Part shown: positions 40,828 to 53,500 of the stretch, one piece after another
Numbering within the stretch: the first letter of the stretch is position 1
Layout: each line of letters begins with the position of its first letter
Origin: Biscogniauxia marginata
Taxonomy: Eukaryota > Ascomycota > Sordariomycetes > Xylariales > Xylariaceae
Assembly (NCBI GenBank): GCA_022695795.1
Contig: MU404099.1
Coordinates: 186,001-250,000, forward strand
Reading direction: 5' to 3'
Length of the DNA stretch: 64,000 nt
Notes under the pieces: model-generated
Databases searched by the model: none
Seen by the model: only the letters and a program-made list of their open reading frames with translations
What the model was told of the DNA's origin: nothing
Translations under genes and position numbers: made by a program

Positions 40828-42546
40828 TTTCTTCAATTTTTTCCCCGAAAATTAATTAATCAATCCCATTTTGTTCCCGGAAAACGATGCTACACCCTTC
40901 TAGTCACTACATATAATATAGCTTTCACTTGTTATTTTCCCCTTCTTGGCCTTTTTTTAATTTTCTCGCTCTTAGACGTGGTTACTAAGCGTGTTAGCAG
41001 TCTTAGTTAGAACCATGGCCGGATAAGTCTCGGTGTCTTATAGGTGAGTCTTAGTTCGATCATTAAAATACCTGGTATAGAGGGTTCTCATACCGGTGTT
41101 TTCGGTTACCTCTAAGCCTTCGGCCGTTAAATGCACTAACAAGACACTTGATACATGCTCGCGGTTTTATACAAACCTGCAAACGGAGATAAATCAATCA
41201 ATCAGTGGTGATCTAAGTGAGGGTATATTTCATGGTTATTAAAATTTCACAACCAGTCTAGGGCATGAGACGAAGGGCAGGATTATCCACAGCACGTGTC
41301 GCGATAAACATGAGAAAATATCAATGAACCGATACATCAATTCTGCCCAGCTACCATTTCCCATTATCACTATCGCTGCATTGTAGTCTTCAACTCAATC
41401 AGCTTCTTATTCTATCTAAAGGTTTTTACAGTGCTGAAATAAGTGTAAAGTGAGTAGCTATTATGTACAAGTATAAGTCCTCTCACCTTTTAGATAAGTT
41501 ACTTTTCACTTACTTAAGCAACTTTATAACCCTGTATTTCAATAGACGGAAGTAAATTTCCGGCGCTGGAAGCTAAATTCAATATGCCCACCTCGCACAG
41601 AATAAACGTTTATCAAGTCATCTAAGTTTGTAAGTCATGTTAACTAAAGCTTAGGAGCGTTGCTTTCCTATGGAAACATTAGGCTTTTCGTCTCCGTTCA
41701 GGAATCCAGCGATCTTGGGAGGACCTGCTTCAATAAATTGTGGCGTTTCGATGGCTTATGTTGCCGAGATATGGCAAATAAGATATATGTGGATGAGCAG
41801 GATGTGTTAGTTTAAGATAGGGTCATAAGGTGGTAGAAGTCTGTATATAATGGGAGGACACTGGACTGTATAGGTCTCGTGTTTCAATAACAAGCATACT
41901 TATCTGTCTTGCCTAATAACCTCACCTCAAAGACCGATACGATAGGAGCGAGCCCCTTTCTTGTTACTCATTTCCTAGAGAAGCATCATCATTTACATGT
42001 TGATTTATTTAGACATGCCTTTAAGCAAGTAATTCAGTGTCGAATTTCATGAGAAACTTTTTGTATTACAAAGTGGCATGTTAGTTAATAAATACAGTGG
42101 CTTCTCTTAAGTTTGTTCATTGTAAAGTCGGTCCTCCATCTTTTAAAAAGAAAACTCCTACCAGAAACCTTTCTTCTGTAGCAGATCATGTGCGACTAGC
42201 GTTTGGTGAGTATCTCTAAGTTTGAATTTGTCGGACGAGTGATAGGTAGCACACCAAACTGGAAGAATATATAGGGTCAGAAGGGTCACTTTTGGACGTA
42301 AATGAACCGCGTGGGAGCTCAGGGGTGAATACGACTTAATTGCATATCATTTTGTTCTGGAATTTGAGCAACTACTTTTCGAACTGAACACACTCTTAGG
42401 TATTGGTTTCTTGAAGCTCTTAGTATTGTATATTATGTATCTACCTAGGCTATCTTGATATTTCTTGATGAGTATGTTGATGCAATATCCCTACTAACCA
42501 TCTCGCCTGGACGCCGCAGCTGCTCCAGAGACCGATGAGAACCTAC
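40828..42546. other. AT-rich spacer
   Basis: 1.7 kb downstream of the tRNA gene up to the 3' end of the reductase gene. No coding frame, no recognisable transposon. Confidence 0.65.
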
Positions 42547-45500
42547 CTAGGCTCCAACAGATACGCCATTCGGCCGCGTCTGCAGTATCTGTGGTGCCTG
42601 CGGCGTCTGCGCCGCGATCCACTCCTCGACCCATTTGCGCGTCCAGTCGAGGCCGACGGCCGGCATGCCCTGCATCGTCGGGCTGACGAGCGCGCGCTCG
42701 ACCGCCATCAGCTGCGTGGTGCCTCCGTTGTTCCAGAGGCCGTCGCGGTAGAACTCGAGCAGCTTGATGGCCGGGTTGGCCGCCGCCGCCGCCGTCAGGT
42801 CGCGGGCGTCGCCTTCGGACGCGGCCGCTATGCTCTCCTGCAGCCGGCCCAGCCAGGTCGATGGCGGTACGATCTCGAGCGTCCGGTCGAGGCGCAGACG
42901 CGCCGTCTCGGCGATGGCCGGCACCAGCGCCTCCCAGGTCGTCGTGTTCGGGTTTCGGAGGTTGAACACTTCCGCGCCGTCATTACCCGGTGTCTTCTGG
43001 CTGGATTGGGATGCGAGGTCGACGACGACGTTGGCTAGCAAATCTGATGGCACCCAGTCGATTTCCGAGAACTGGGGGCCCAGGTGTTCCGGCAGGCAGC
43101 CGAGATGCAGAGAGCTAATCACGAGGCTCGGCAGCCACTCGGAGCGGTTCCATAGACCGGGCTGGGAGACAGGGCCGGCGACCTGGCCGACGCGAGCAAT
43201 TGCCACGGGGATCCCCAGGTGCCGGGCCGCAGCGTCACAGAGGTGCTCCGACAGGAACTTGCTGCGTGCGTATCCGTTGGAATACTGCATGTCGAAAGAC
43301 TCGAGAACCGCCTCGGGAGCGGGCCCGGCCGATGCTGGCCGTCCACCCACGACGCCGACGGACGAGATGAAGATGACCCGGGTCGTGCGCGGTGCCGATG
43401 CGGCCGCGAGCGCAAAGAGGTTTACCAGTCCGGCTAGCTGTGGCCGGAAGGCTGGTAGCCCTAGGTTGAAGTTGACCGACCAGGCGTTGTGGATGATGAG
43501 TCCCACACGGGAGCGCAGCTCTTCGTACGCCGCCTCGTAGAGGCCCAGCAAGGGGTGTGCTAAGTCTGCCTGCAGGAAAGTGACGCGGTCGCTGAAGCCA
43601 TCGGTTGGGAACCCGGCGGCTGCGAAGCGATCATCCTGCGCGGTACGGCCGCCGTCCTTGGCACGGTTCAGGCAGAAGACGTGTCCGATATCTTTCCGGG
43701 TCAGCAACGACTGCAAAATAAAGGTACCCAGTGCGCCAGTAGAGCCAGTCAGTATGACGTCCACCTGCGGCTCTTCATTTGGGTAGACGAGCTTGGGTGC
43801 CGGGATCTGGTGGACTAGTCCGCGATACGTATTCAGCAAGGGCTCCATGATTTCACTATCATTAACCCCATCTTCTTCTGCTCGGAGCGCCGTCGTCAAA
43901 CGCGAGATTGAGGGGTTGTTGTAAATTGTAGGTAAGGCGAGATTTTGGCGGTAAAGGCCACGCTTCAAGATGCGAGTAAGCTGCAGCGCCTGCAACGAGT
44001 CCATACCGCGGTCAAAGAAGTTGTCCGTGTCGCGTACGCTCGGCCAACGCGTAACGGTACGGACACTGTCTCGGACAAAGATAGTTACGGCCTTAGGATC
44101 GGTCGTATCGAACGGCGAGTTGGCTCGATCTTCATCCGGACCCAAGTCTGCATTGGCGTACAGCCTCTCGATCTCGGCCGTGTATTGAGCTAAACTAGCA
44201 GACCGTTGGATGGTCCCCTTGCCGGCACGAATGAGGGGACGATCCGCCTGCGTTATCATAATTAGAGACTTATCGACGCGTGCGTGCGCAGGAGAAAGCT
44301 GGTTGGCCTCCTCGACACTAGGCCAGACACGCTCGATCAGGGCTGCCTGCTCAGCCGTGGTGAACGGATTGGCCGCGGCGTCCGGCTCGATCAGAAGAGC
44401 TGCTTGGAATCGCTGCGCGCCAACGACAACAGCGCCGGTTATGTCGGCGTTCTTGGCCACCACGTGCTGCTCCATAGAGACGGGGTTCGTCTTTTCGCCA
44501 TTGAGAAAGACTATGATGTCGTCAGCACGGGCCCGCCAGCACCATGTATCAGCGGCCGTTGGATGTCGCTCAAACAGGTCGCGGGTGCGGTATTCCTTCT
44601 CGAGCTTGTCTTGTCCCCGAATGCCAAATGCTGCCTGCGTGTCAGCGAGGGCTTCGTCCCGTCGTATGACCAGCTCATAGTTGCCATCGGCAACTTCATC
44701 GAAGACGGCGCCCGCGCACGGATGGAAGCGTATGTAGCGCCAGTCGGTCGGCGCCAGGTCATCCGGCAACAACTGCTGCGGGATACCAACCTCAGATGCA
44801 CCCCAGAGGCACCGCAGTCGTACCTTAGTCGCGACAAGGTCCCCAATAGCCTGTGGCAGGTCACCTCCGATGTAAAGAATCATTTCGAGATGGCTGGCGC
44901 AGTATTCGAGTAGCTCAGGACTCTGAGCCAACTCGGCCACCACCGACGGCACTAAGACCGCTATGTCGGCCGGTGTCTGCTTGAGCGCATCTACGAGGCC
45001 TTGGCCGGTTGCGATGGCTCCTGCTGCCGGCGCAATCACGGAGTTACCAAATGGAATAGCATTGAATAAATATTGTGCCAGACCAGCTCCCTGGGAGGGT
45101 TAGCCTTTATCACACATGGTGGAATATGGGCTTGGTTGGACTTGGGCATACATGGAATGGTGGCACCGTGGCCATCACCCTCTTACCGTGACAGAAGCGG
45201 TCAAGCGAAGGTATTCCTTCCGGAGGGTCACGAGCGGAGCAGTTGTGATGTCTTGCCCCCGCTTCCTGAGTCCATATCAAGGGCTTTGGGATGCCTGTCG
45301 ACCCAGATGTGTGTCTGTAAGAGGTCAGGGGTCGTGCCGCATACACTTGACTGCGAACTCTCCAGCAAAACGTACATGATCCACAACGGGTCCCAGCGCC
45401 CTTCTTCATAAGTCTTGTTGTATACATATGGCGGATAAGCCTTTCCGATCAGCTCGTCTATGCTTGGGGCTGTGAGCAGGCGCGGCTTGACAGCTTCGAT

Positions 45501-45979
45501 AATCCCCAAAGCTGGAGGCGGTGTTGGAGCCGTTGTCACGAGAGTGGTGCACTTCAGAGACTCAAAGAGCGAAAGGTGTGCCGCCGGGCTATTACGCGGC
45601 GATGTAAGGAAGAGCTGTCGGATAGTTAGCAAACCAACTGCCCTAGATGCCACCGCCGCGGAAAGAGGTTACTCACAGCATATCCGGCTTTGATGGAGGC
45701 CAGCACTAGAGCAGTAAGTCGCACATCATTAGGTCCGACATAAGTTAGCACTTCGTGGTTCTGGCCCGGGCCGAGCCGCTCGACTAGCCACCAAGCTAAG
45801 CCGTTAATAATGTTAGCTAACTGGGCGTAAGTGACGGTACGGAAGCCAGCTTCGTACGATGCCGGAGCTATAGGCCACAGGCCGTACACAGCTTCGGGTG
45901 TCTCGCGGGCAAGGCGGTCAACGATATGAGGCAGCAAATCGCCCTGCCAGCGGGCAACTTGTGCGTGTCGTGTAGTCAT
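42547..45979 (-). CDS. NRPS-like carboxylic acid reductase (A-T-R)
   Basis: A single-module synthetase-like enzyme that activates a carboxylic acid as an acyl-adenylate, loads it on a phosphopantetheine arm and reduces it with NADPH to an aldehyde, sometimes to an alcohol. Exons are 45979-45677, 45614-45376, 45314-45152 and 45090-42547 (1082 residues), introns 61-62 bases. The adenylation core HTSGSTGIPKPLIW is restored by splicing intron two; TRDLFERHP and WRARADDIIVFLNGEK are later A motifs. The carrier Ser is about Ser600 in FFDRGMDSLQALQL. The reductase has TGSTGALGTFIL (about 681), SSVGVVGG and the catalytic Tyr842-x-x-x-Lys846 (YARSK). There is no condensation domain. It lies in the same cluster as the PKS, so a polyketide acid is the likely substrate. 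Confidence 0.93.
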
Positions 45980-48145
45980 GGCTACTCAATGTGAAATGGA
46001 AGTAAAGGTGGAGGTGGAGATTGTGGAGACGTAGAAAGAAGTGCCAGACAAGGTGCGGGTAAAGCTGGGGGTAGAGGCGCGGAGGAATAAGAGGTGCAGG
46101 CTGAGAAAGTCAACCTGAAGGAGACTTATAAGTGGTCTATAAGTGATGCTCGATTCGACTATAGCCGTCTTTACATTAGTCTTCGGCAATTAGTAATATT
46201 ATAAATGTAAACATCAAGCATGAAGCGTTTGACTCCATAATAAATTTATGAGAACATTTATACTCCTTGGTTCATTGTTTAACACAAGTCGAATAATGAA
46301 ACACAACTTTTCATACAGAATAGACATATGTAAGGTTATAGGTAATTATGAAACCCTGATAAATTTTCTCTCTTTGCCTGTAAATACCGAAAGTGTTGCG
46401 GGGTATGGGGGGAAGAGGGTCATAAATGTTCACGAGAAGGGGGGATGTGGAGATTGTTTTGAGCGGCAGAGTATAGCATCTCACCCAGAGCAACCTGGTA
46501 TATACGCAGGATTTTTGCGACCTTCTCACACCGCTTGTACGAGAGAACCCAGGGGGGTGGTTCCTCATGCGGTTGGGTATGACGGCAGATTGGGAGGTGA
46601 TAACGTTGGACCGGAATTGTTCTAGGACCTTACACGGCGTCAGATCATATAGGTGGATTATAGATGGCTACTACGCAGTCGAGGTTACGCTACCTTCGGG
46701 GTTCACAAAGTTATGCTTCCCGCTCAGGCCGTGCGTCGGACCGAAAGATAGTAAGGTAGGATTGGAAGCTTGCAAGTAAATAGTGTTACTAAATGGGAAC
46801 TTGGCTCGTCGGACGTGTTCCAAGTCAGTACATACTTTACTCTCCACTTACAAGCATATTAAATAGCCTATTGACCATGTGCTAAACCCAGGCTATATAC
46901 CACCAATTTTAATTTAAGTAAGGCGCTTAGCACTTAAAGTTACAAGGGGTAACATTATAAACTTATTATGTTAATATATAAATACTATTATACAAAAAGG
47001 AATTTTCTAAAATTAATAGAAAATTATAGGTAATTTATTATTATTATCACTTTTATATATATATTCAAGAAACCCCGGGCTTTCGAGACAAGCGCCTATG
47101 GGGTGACCAATGCACTAAGACCGTAAAATCAATTCTCTGCTATTAGCTCTAAATTCCCTGCATTATCATTATTACAACCACATTCCTCCACACCCTACAA
47201 TAAAGACTTTGCCTTCCCTCACCCCTGTCATATATGTATGGACCTTTTCGTCGTCAGATACAGACTACTTAGATAGGCTTGGTCATGTCAGGCTGAGGCA
47301 ATATAGGAAGATCACCACAAGGTCTCCTTGCTAGACACCCCCGAAGAGGATGTTCCGTTCATGCGTGCGGCAAAGACAGGATGGATCATTTGACACTATC
47401 TTGCAACCATTTTATGTTTTGCTCGGGATTGACGGACTGGCAGGTTACGAGTGGGCTTTACTGGGGCTCGGGAGATTCGTCCAGGTTAGTAAATCGTAAC
47501 CTGTGAGTTCTTCTCCGCATAAGTATAGTTGCGATCCAATGCATCGTACTCGATATACCTCTGCAGCGACTAACGATGCAAGCCGACGGGGCAATGCAGT
47601 GATAACCCCGTCCCAGTGAACGTTCGCAAGGACAGCCACCCATATAATGCAAGATGCACCCAACTGAGACTTCCGAGGTAGGAGTGACATTCTCCCAACT
47701 TGGTAGAGGGTCTACCGAGAACATATGTACATAATTTCTCGACCGGTAGGATTAGGTAGGCTTTGACGATAATAAAGCCGCCGATCGTATTTCTCTCTAT
47801 ATCAGCTCAAGATCGCAATTCTCTCTCGTATTGGCAAATCCAAACCAATGCACAGCGAATGTCATTTCATTACATATGTCTTACAATGCGTGTCATAAGT
47901 AGTTACATAGGTAGATATTGATACAACCAAGGCGCCAAGTATGCTCCCTTCCAGGTTTGAATTATTATACAGGGTATAGCTCGCCAAGAAACGAATATAG
48001 GTGACGAGAGCTTCCAAGATCTACTTGGGTTCTTCCAACTGCGCAAATATACAGAGTGATAGGTCCTGCTTCCAACAGATTGTGCATTAGTTGTGGTCTC
48101 TCTCTTACCTAGATGATCTAGCTACATCGATAGATTAGGCATGGG
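45980..48145. other. Spacer, partly very AT-rich
   Basis: Upstream region of the reductase gene. 46850-47060 is strongly AT-rich (long TATA/TTATTA stretches), as in decayed repeats hit by RIP mutation. No gene is supported. Confidence 0.6.
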
Positions 48146-49335
48146 TTATACACTCGACGGTGCCGGTTTGTTCGGTTTGGTAGCGATGCTTGTTTGTGAT
48201 AACCGAGGATGGCCATGCAAGCTCCTGTCGTCGCTAGTGTCAAGAAGTTGCTCGAAGCCGCTATTTCCGGCCTTACTCCTGAGCGCGATACTCCCACCTC
48301 CACCCTCTATTGTACGCCCTAATCTGCGATTGTCTAAAGCCTCGTACGTTCTTGCAAGACCACCCGTGCTGCGGGCACTGCCACCGCTCAAAGAGCAGAT
48401 GTGGAACTTCTCAAGCAGTGGACGGTACATCACTATGCAGGCTGAGACAAGGTATATCCCTGGCTCCGCCACGGTCCAGATAATAAGTTCGACAGCATTG
48501 TAGGTAGCGTCAGTAAACGAACTGGTGTTGGCAAACGCGGCGAATCGCAAGATAGACGCAATGAGACCTCTATTCTCGAGGTCAGCCACGGGAAAAACAA
48601 GACTAGTGGAAGAGACACGTACAAGCTGCCGATCAAGAATGTCATCGTCAAAGCCACCTTGAACTGAACTGACGCGTGCAGCTTCCAAATAACAGGGAGT
48701 GGCATCACGAGTATAACCACATTCGTTAGGATATTAGGGAAAGTACTCCAGATAAACAGCGCCTCTTTATTGATACATTTCACAGCCTGTACTTGTGGAG
48801 GCGCCCAGTTAGCTGAGAACGGATTACATGCAGCAAGGTCGGCAATGAGGCTGGCGATGGACGTGCATATCATAATGCCCGCTGTTATGCAAAGCACAAT
48901 GAATATCGACTGCTTAGGGAACAGACGCTGGTATAACACGCAGATAGCCAACTTCGGAATGCTGATTGTTACATAATACCAAGCTGAAATAGCCACAAGG
49001 TACTTGAAGAAAAGCGTGACGGCCGATGGGTTCGTCTCTTCCAGGTATCCCACGTGGTTCCCGACGGCACCTTGTCTAACACTACCTACGCACGTCAGTT
49101 TGAGTCATCACCGTCACTTTTTTCGGCTCTACTTACCTATCGCGATGCCCGCCGCAACTATCTGGCCCAGCAGAGAGACAACCACCAGCCAGTCGTCCAA
49201 GCCGCTTCTTCTAGCTGTAAGAGCGCGCGCATAAAACCGCAAGACGACAGCGGCGATCTGGAGAGGGACGAATACGCCAATGAAGATTTCAAGTCGGGAC
49301 CCAATATACTCGGGCGAGTTTAGATCCTTGGTCAT
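48146..49335 (-). CDS. Fungal rhodopsin-fold integral membrane protein (SAT4/PTH11-related)
   Basis: A seven-helix protein of the fungal rhodopsin-domain family (PF20684), 361 residues. Exons are 49335-49137, 49085-48623 and 48569-48146. Family marks include the first helix (IFIGVFVPLQIAAVVLRFYA), LDDWLVVVSLL, the CxxxxxFxxxW-type CNPFSANW loop with a nearby Cys in KCINKEALFIW, the fourth-to-fifth helix PNILTNVVILVMPLPVIWKL, and IIWTVAEPGIYLVSACIVMYRPLL. A polar cytosolic tail of about 75 residues follows. Such proteins often occur in secondary-metabolite clusters; their roles (sensing, transport, catalysis) are mostly unknown. Start 49335 gives MTKDLNSPEYIG just before helix one; an upstream in-frame Met exists at 49515 but would add an untypical stretch. 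The gene is divergent from the PKS. Confidence 0.9.
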
Positions 49336-50506
49336 GACGACCCGTGACAATGGATCCCGGAGGGTTAACCAATAAAGGAGGAGGGATGACAGAGAATGTA
49401 AGGGAGAGGCGTGTTGGAGTGCGCAGTTTTCACGAACGAGATGCGTGTTGGTCGTGTATGGGGCGGGTAGGTAGTCAAGAGAACGCGGGATAATGGATGA
49501 GATAAGCTGACACACCTAGAAAGGGAGGACGTAGCCTACCGGGTCTAAAACACGAGCACGCCGCTGATGTTAAGGACTACGGATGTTCAGTGAATACAGC
49601 CCACCTTCTGTAGGAGGATTGGCTATGCTGCAATGTCGTCTCACTTATACCCGACACAGCCAATCAGTGCTAATCTGCAGTACTACCATCCCTCGAAGCT
49701 TAAAATTGACAACGTCGGTGTTACATCGTGTATAGTCGTTGTCGCCCGAGGCTGCATGCATTCGAATCGACCCCTCCCCCTTATTTGATAGGTGGATTTC
49801 TACACGTGTCTTAGCTCTTTCCGCTAGTCCCTCAACGGGTTTACGACCATGATAGCCCCCCCTGAACCCAGTACTGATTTTCATCTTTGCAGAAAGGCCC
49901 ATATTCGTTCAACACCGCAACTGATTCCTGCACAAAAAGTCCTTCAAATACATACGATAGTGAATGACCTGGTAAGAAGAAACTTGCTTAGGCACATTAC
50001 TTACAGTGGGGTTTTCTATTTAGTATCATTAGAAAGGACAAGCCTTGTGCTTGCCTACCCTACGATAATGATAATAATAGTAATAATAATAATAATAACT
50101 GCATTAAGGATGCTTGATTCGTCTCTTCTTGTGGAGAGATGCAATGTGACACGTATTACCTGTTGCAGTTGGGCCACTGGCTTCTGCGCTATCGGAACCG
50201 GTCGCCTGGCGCTGGGAAGAAGTAATGTTACCTGTGAAGAGGGCTTTTGAAGTATGAGCTGTTGGTCGATCTAAGACCTAAAAACCTCTTACATATCAAG
50301 ACTCAGTCGGGGAAAAAAGACGGCTTTTGGAGTATGAGTCGCTGGCCGGTCCAAGATCCAGACACCTTATATATGAAGACCCGCTCTCCCTGGAAAGCCG
50401 ATGGGCTGTTTGGTTTTAGATATAGAAAACCTGTCTGTATATACTCTGTTTAGAGGCAGACACCCTGCCCCCTAATTTCAGTGTACTCCTGGTCAGAAAC
50501 TTGAAC
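49336..50506. promoter_or_regulatory. Divergent promoter region of the membrane protein and the PKS
   Basis: 1.17 kb between the two start codons. The part next to the PKS holds an imperfect 80-base tandem duplication with TATA-like words in each copy. No gene is seen; a frame at 49849-50250 is low quality. Confidence 0.6.
50241..50398 (+). repeat. Imperfect 80-base direct repeat upstream of the PKS
   Basis: Copy A (50241-50318) and copy B (50321-50398) align over their whole length, each starting with GGCTTTTGRAGTATGAG and ending in ATATNAAGAC followed by a CT-rich end. TATA-like words sit at matching places. A weaker third unit may start near 50404 (GGGCTGTTTGG, then ATATAGAAAACCTG and GTATATACTC) and runs up to about 55 bases before the PKS start codon. 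Confidence 0.75.
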
Positions 50507-53500
50507 ATGGCTAGGGGAGACACAATCCCTATGGACCCTATCGCCGTCGTGGGCGTCTCGTGTCGGCTGCCGGGCGGCGCCAACAGCATCGATGGGTTGT
50601 GGGAGTTGCTCGAGCGGGGTGGCGAGGCCTGGTCTCCGGTCCCAAAGGATCGCTTCAATGAGACGGCCTTTCACCATCCCAGCCCCGACGATCCTAACGG
50701 GACAAACCACCACCGGGGAGGCCATTTTATCGACGGCGATGTGCGAGATTTCGACCACTCCTTCTTCCATATTTTGCCGCAACAAGCACTGGCTATGGAC
50801 CCCCAGCAGCGGATTCTTCTCGAGATGTCGTACGAGGCCTTCGAGAGCGCCGGCTGGCCGCGCGAGACCTACGCCGGTTCCAAGACCGCCGTCTACGCGG
50901 CCGGGTTCACAATGGACTATGAACGAAATCTCTATAGAGACCCATTAGACTTGCCTGTTTACTATATAACAGGCACGGAGAAAGCAATTCTAGCTAACCG
51001 CATATCTCACAATTTCGACTTACACGGGCCGTCGGTATCACTTGATACGGGCTGCTCGGGCGGCCTCGTAGCTCTGCATCAGGCATGCCAGAGCTTACGT
51101 GATGGCGAATCGGACGCAGCTCTTGTCGCCGCCGCTAACCTGACTCTTGGTCCCGACCACCATATTGGCATGAGTACTGTACATTTGATTAGTGGCACTG
51201 GTCATAGCTATCCCTTTGATAATCGTGGTGATGGTTATGGCCGAGGGGAAGGTTTTGTCGTACTAGCGTTAAAACGGCTTGATGATGCTCTCAGGGACCG
51301 TGATCCCATCCGCTCGGTTATTCGGTGTACCGCTGTAAACCAAGATGGCTATACTCCTGCTAGCATTACTAATCCTAACGAGATAGCGCAAGAAGATCTT
51401 GTGCGTGCTGCCTACGCCCGGGTTGGTCTAAGACCGCAAGATGTAGCGTACGTCGAGGCACACGGCACCGGCACAGTAGCCGGGGACACAGCAGAGCTAG
51501 GCGCGCTTTCTAAGGTCTTTAACGGCCCAGAGCGCTCGCTACCCCTTTATGTCGGCTCCATCAAGGGGAGCATTGGTCATACCGAAAACACCAGTGGCCT
51601 TGCCAGTCTGTTAAAGGCAGCATTAGTCCTCGACCGTCAATTAATTCCGCCGGTCGCCGGTTTCATCAATCCCAAGCCTGAGCTAGCACTGGATCGCATG
51701 CGTATAAGTATTCCGACAGAAGTTGTGCCATTGCCACATGTCGACGGCATCACACCGCGTGCGTCCGTTAATAGCTTTGGATTTGGCGGAGCTAATGCCC
51801 ACGCCATCCTCGAACGGGGCCCACGTGCGCTTGATATACCTTATCTTGCCCCCTCTCCTCGCCTCTTCGTTCTGTCTGCTAATAGCCCGGGGTCCCTTGA
51901 GGGTATGATCGATGCTCATATAGAATGGGTTGATCAACACCCAGAGACAGTACTAGCAGACCTCTCATACACACTCTGTCATCGACGTACTCCTTTGCCC
52001 TGGCGCTTCAGCTGCGTAGCTGGGGACAAATCCTCACTGTTGAGGGGGTTTCGCCAAGGCATCGACAGTCCTCCAACCAACCCTGTCCCTACTCAAACCG
52101 ATATCATTTACGTCTTCACTGGCCAGGGTGCTCAGTGGGCCGGGATGGGTAGAGAGCTCCTGTTAGAAGAGACGCCATCGCCAGTATTCCGCAATTCGAT
52201 TCGCACTTCACGCGATATACTCCTCGAGCTAGGCGCGACGTGGGATCTCGAGGCCGAACTTCTCCGCGACGCATCCGAGCCAACACTCTTAAACACCGCA
52301 GAATTAGCGCAACCAGCAACGACAGCTATCCAGATTGCCATCGTCGCACTACTCCGCGCCCAAGGCCTACGGCCGCGCGCCGTGGTGGGCCACTCTAGTG
52401 GCGAAATTGCTGCCGCATATACGGCCGGCTATATCAGTCAGCGCACCGCGCTCAGTGCCGCTTTCCACCGGGGCTTCATGGCGGCCCTCTCTAAGGAATC
52501 GGGTCTGCCGCGCGGAGCTATGATGTCAGTCGGTCTAAGCGAGCGTGAGGCGGCGCCCTATCTAGAAGGGTTGACTAAGGGTGTTGCTGGTATCGCGTGT
52601 GTGAACAGCCCTAGCAACGTCACTATATCGGGCGATGCCGACGCTGTTGATGAGATGGCCGACCGTCTCGCTAAGGAAGATGGTATATTCTATCGCCGAT
52701 TAATAGTCGACACGGCTTACCACTCTCACCACATGCGCGCCGTAGCTGACGACTATCGCAGCCGTCTTAGAAAGCTCGACGCCGAAGATCCTGCTACAAA
52801 TAGCGACGAAATCACTTTCATATCATCTGTCTCAGGCACTCTCAAGTCATCTAACTTCGATACCGAGTACTGGACTTCGAATCTTACATCGCCAGTACGT
52901 TTCTGCGACGCCGTCCAAGAGCTAGCCCGGCACCGCGCGGCGAGCGCTCCCGGAAGGCATTCCTTCTTTATCGAAATCGGACCGCACTCCGCACTAGCTG
53001 GACCAGTCCGCCAATCCCTCGCAGGCCCAGATATCCCAAAGCTCGAATTTGATTACCACTCCGCTCTACAGCGAAAGGTCGGCGCTGTGGAAAGCACTCT
53101 GATTCTGGCCGGCCGCCTATTCGAGCGCGGTGTGAAGCTCGATAACGATGCCGTATCGGCTCTGACTCCCGGGTTCGACAGCGCTACCGTCCGGTCAGAT
53201 CTTCCAGCGTACGCCTGGGATCATACAACGAAACATTGGCACGAGTCGCGGGTCACCCACGATTACCTCAATAGACGCGACCCGTACCACGACCTATTGG
53301 GAGTGCGTGTCGCTGACTCGACAGCCATCGAGCCACGCTGGAGACACATGGTCGGCCTTGCCACTCTGCCTTGGCTCGCCGACCACGTCGTCGATGGCCT
53401 TCCCATATTTCCAGGATCGGGGTATCTTTGTATGGCTGCCGAAGCTGTAATCCAGCTCAGCCGTGAGCGTCATCCACAGCGGCTACTAGAGACATTAGTC

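Noticed and set aside
42535..44913. Several long plus-strand frames
   Set aside because: They are antisense to the reductase and T domains of the A-T-R enzyme, whose motifs are unambiguous on the minus strand.
46248..46779. Plus-strand frames upstream of the reductase
   Set aside because: There are no splice signals, domain pattern or coding-like composition, and the region is AT-rich.
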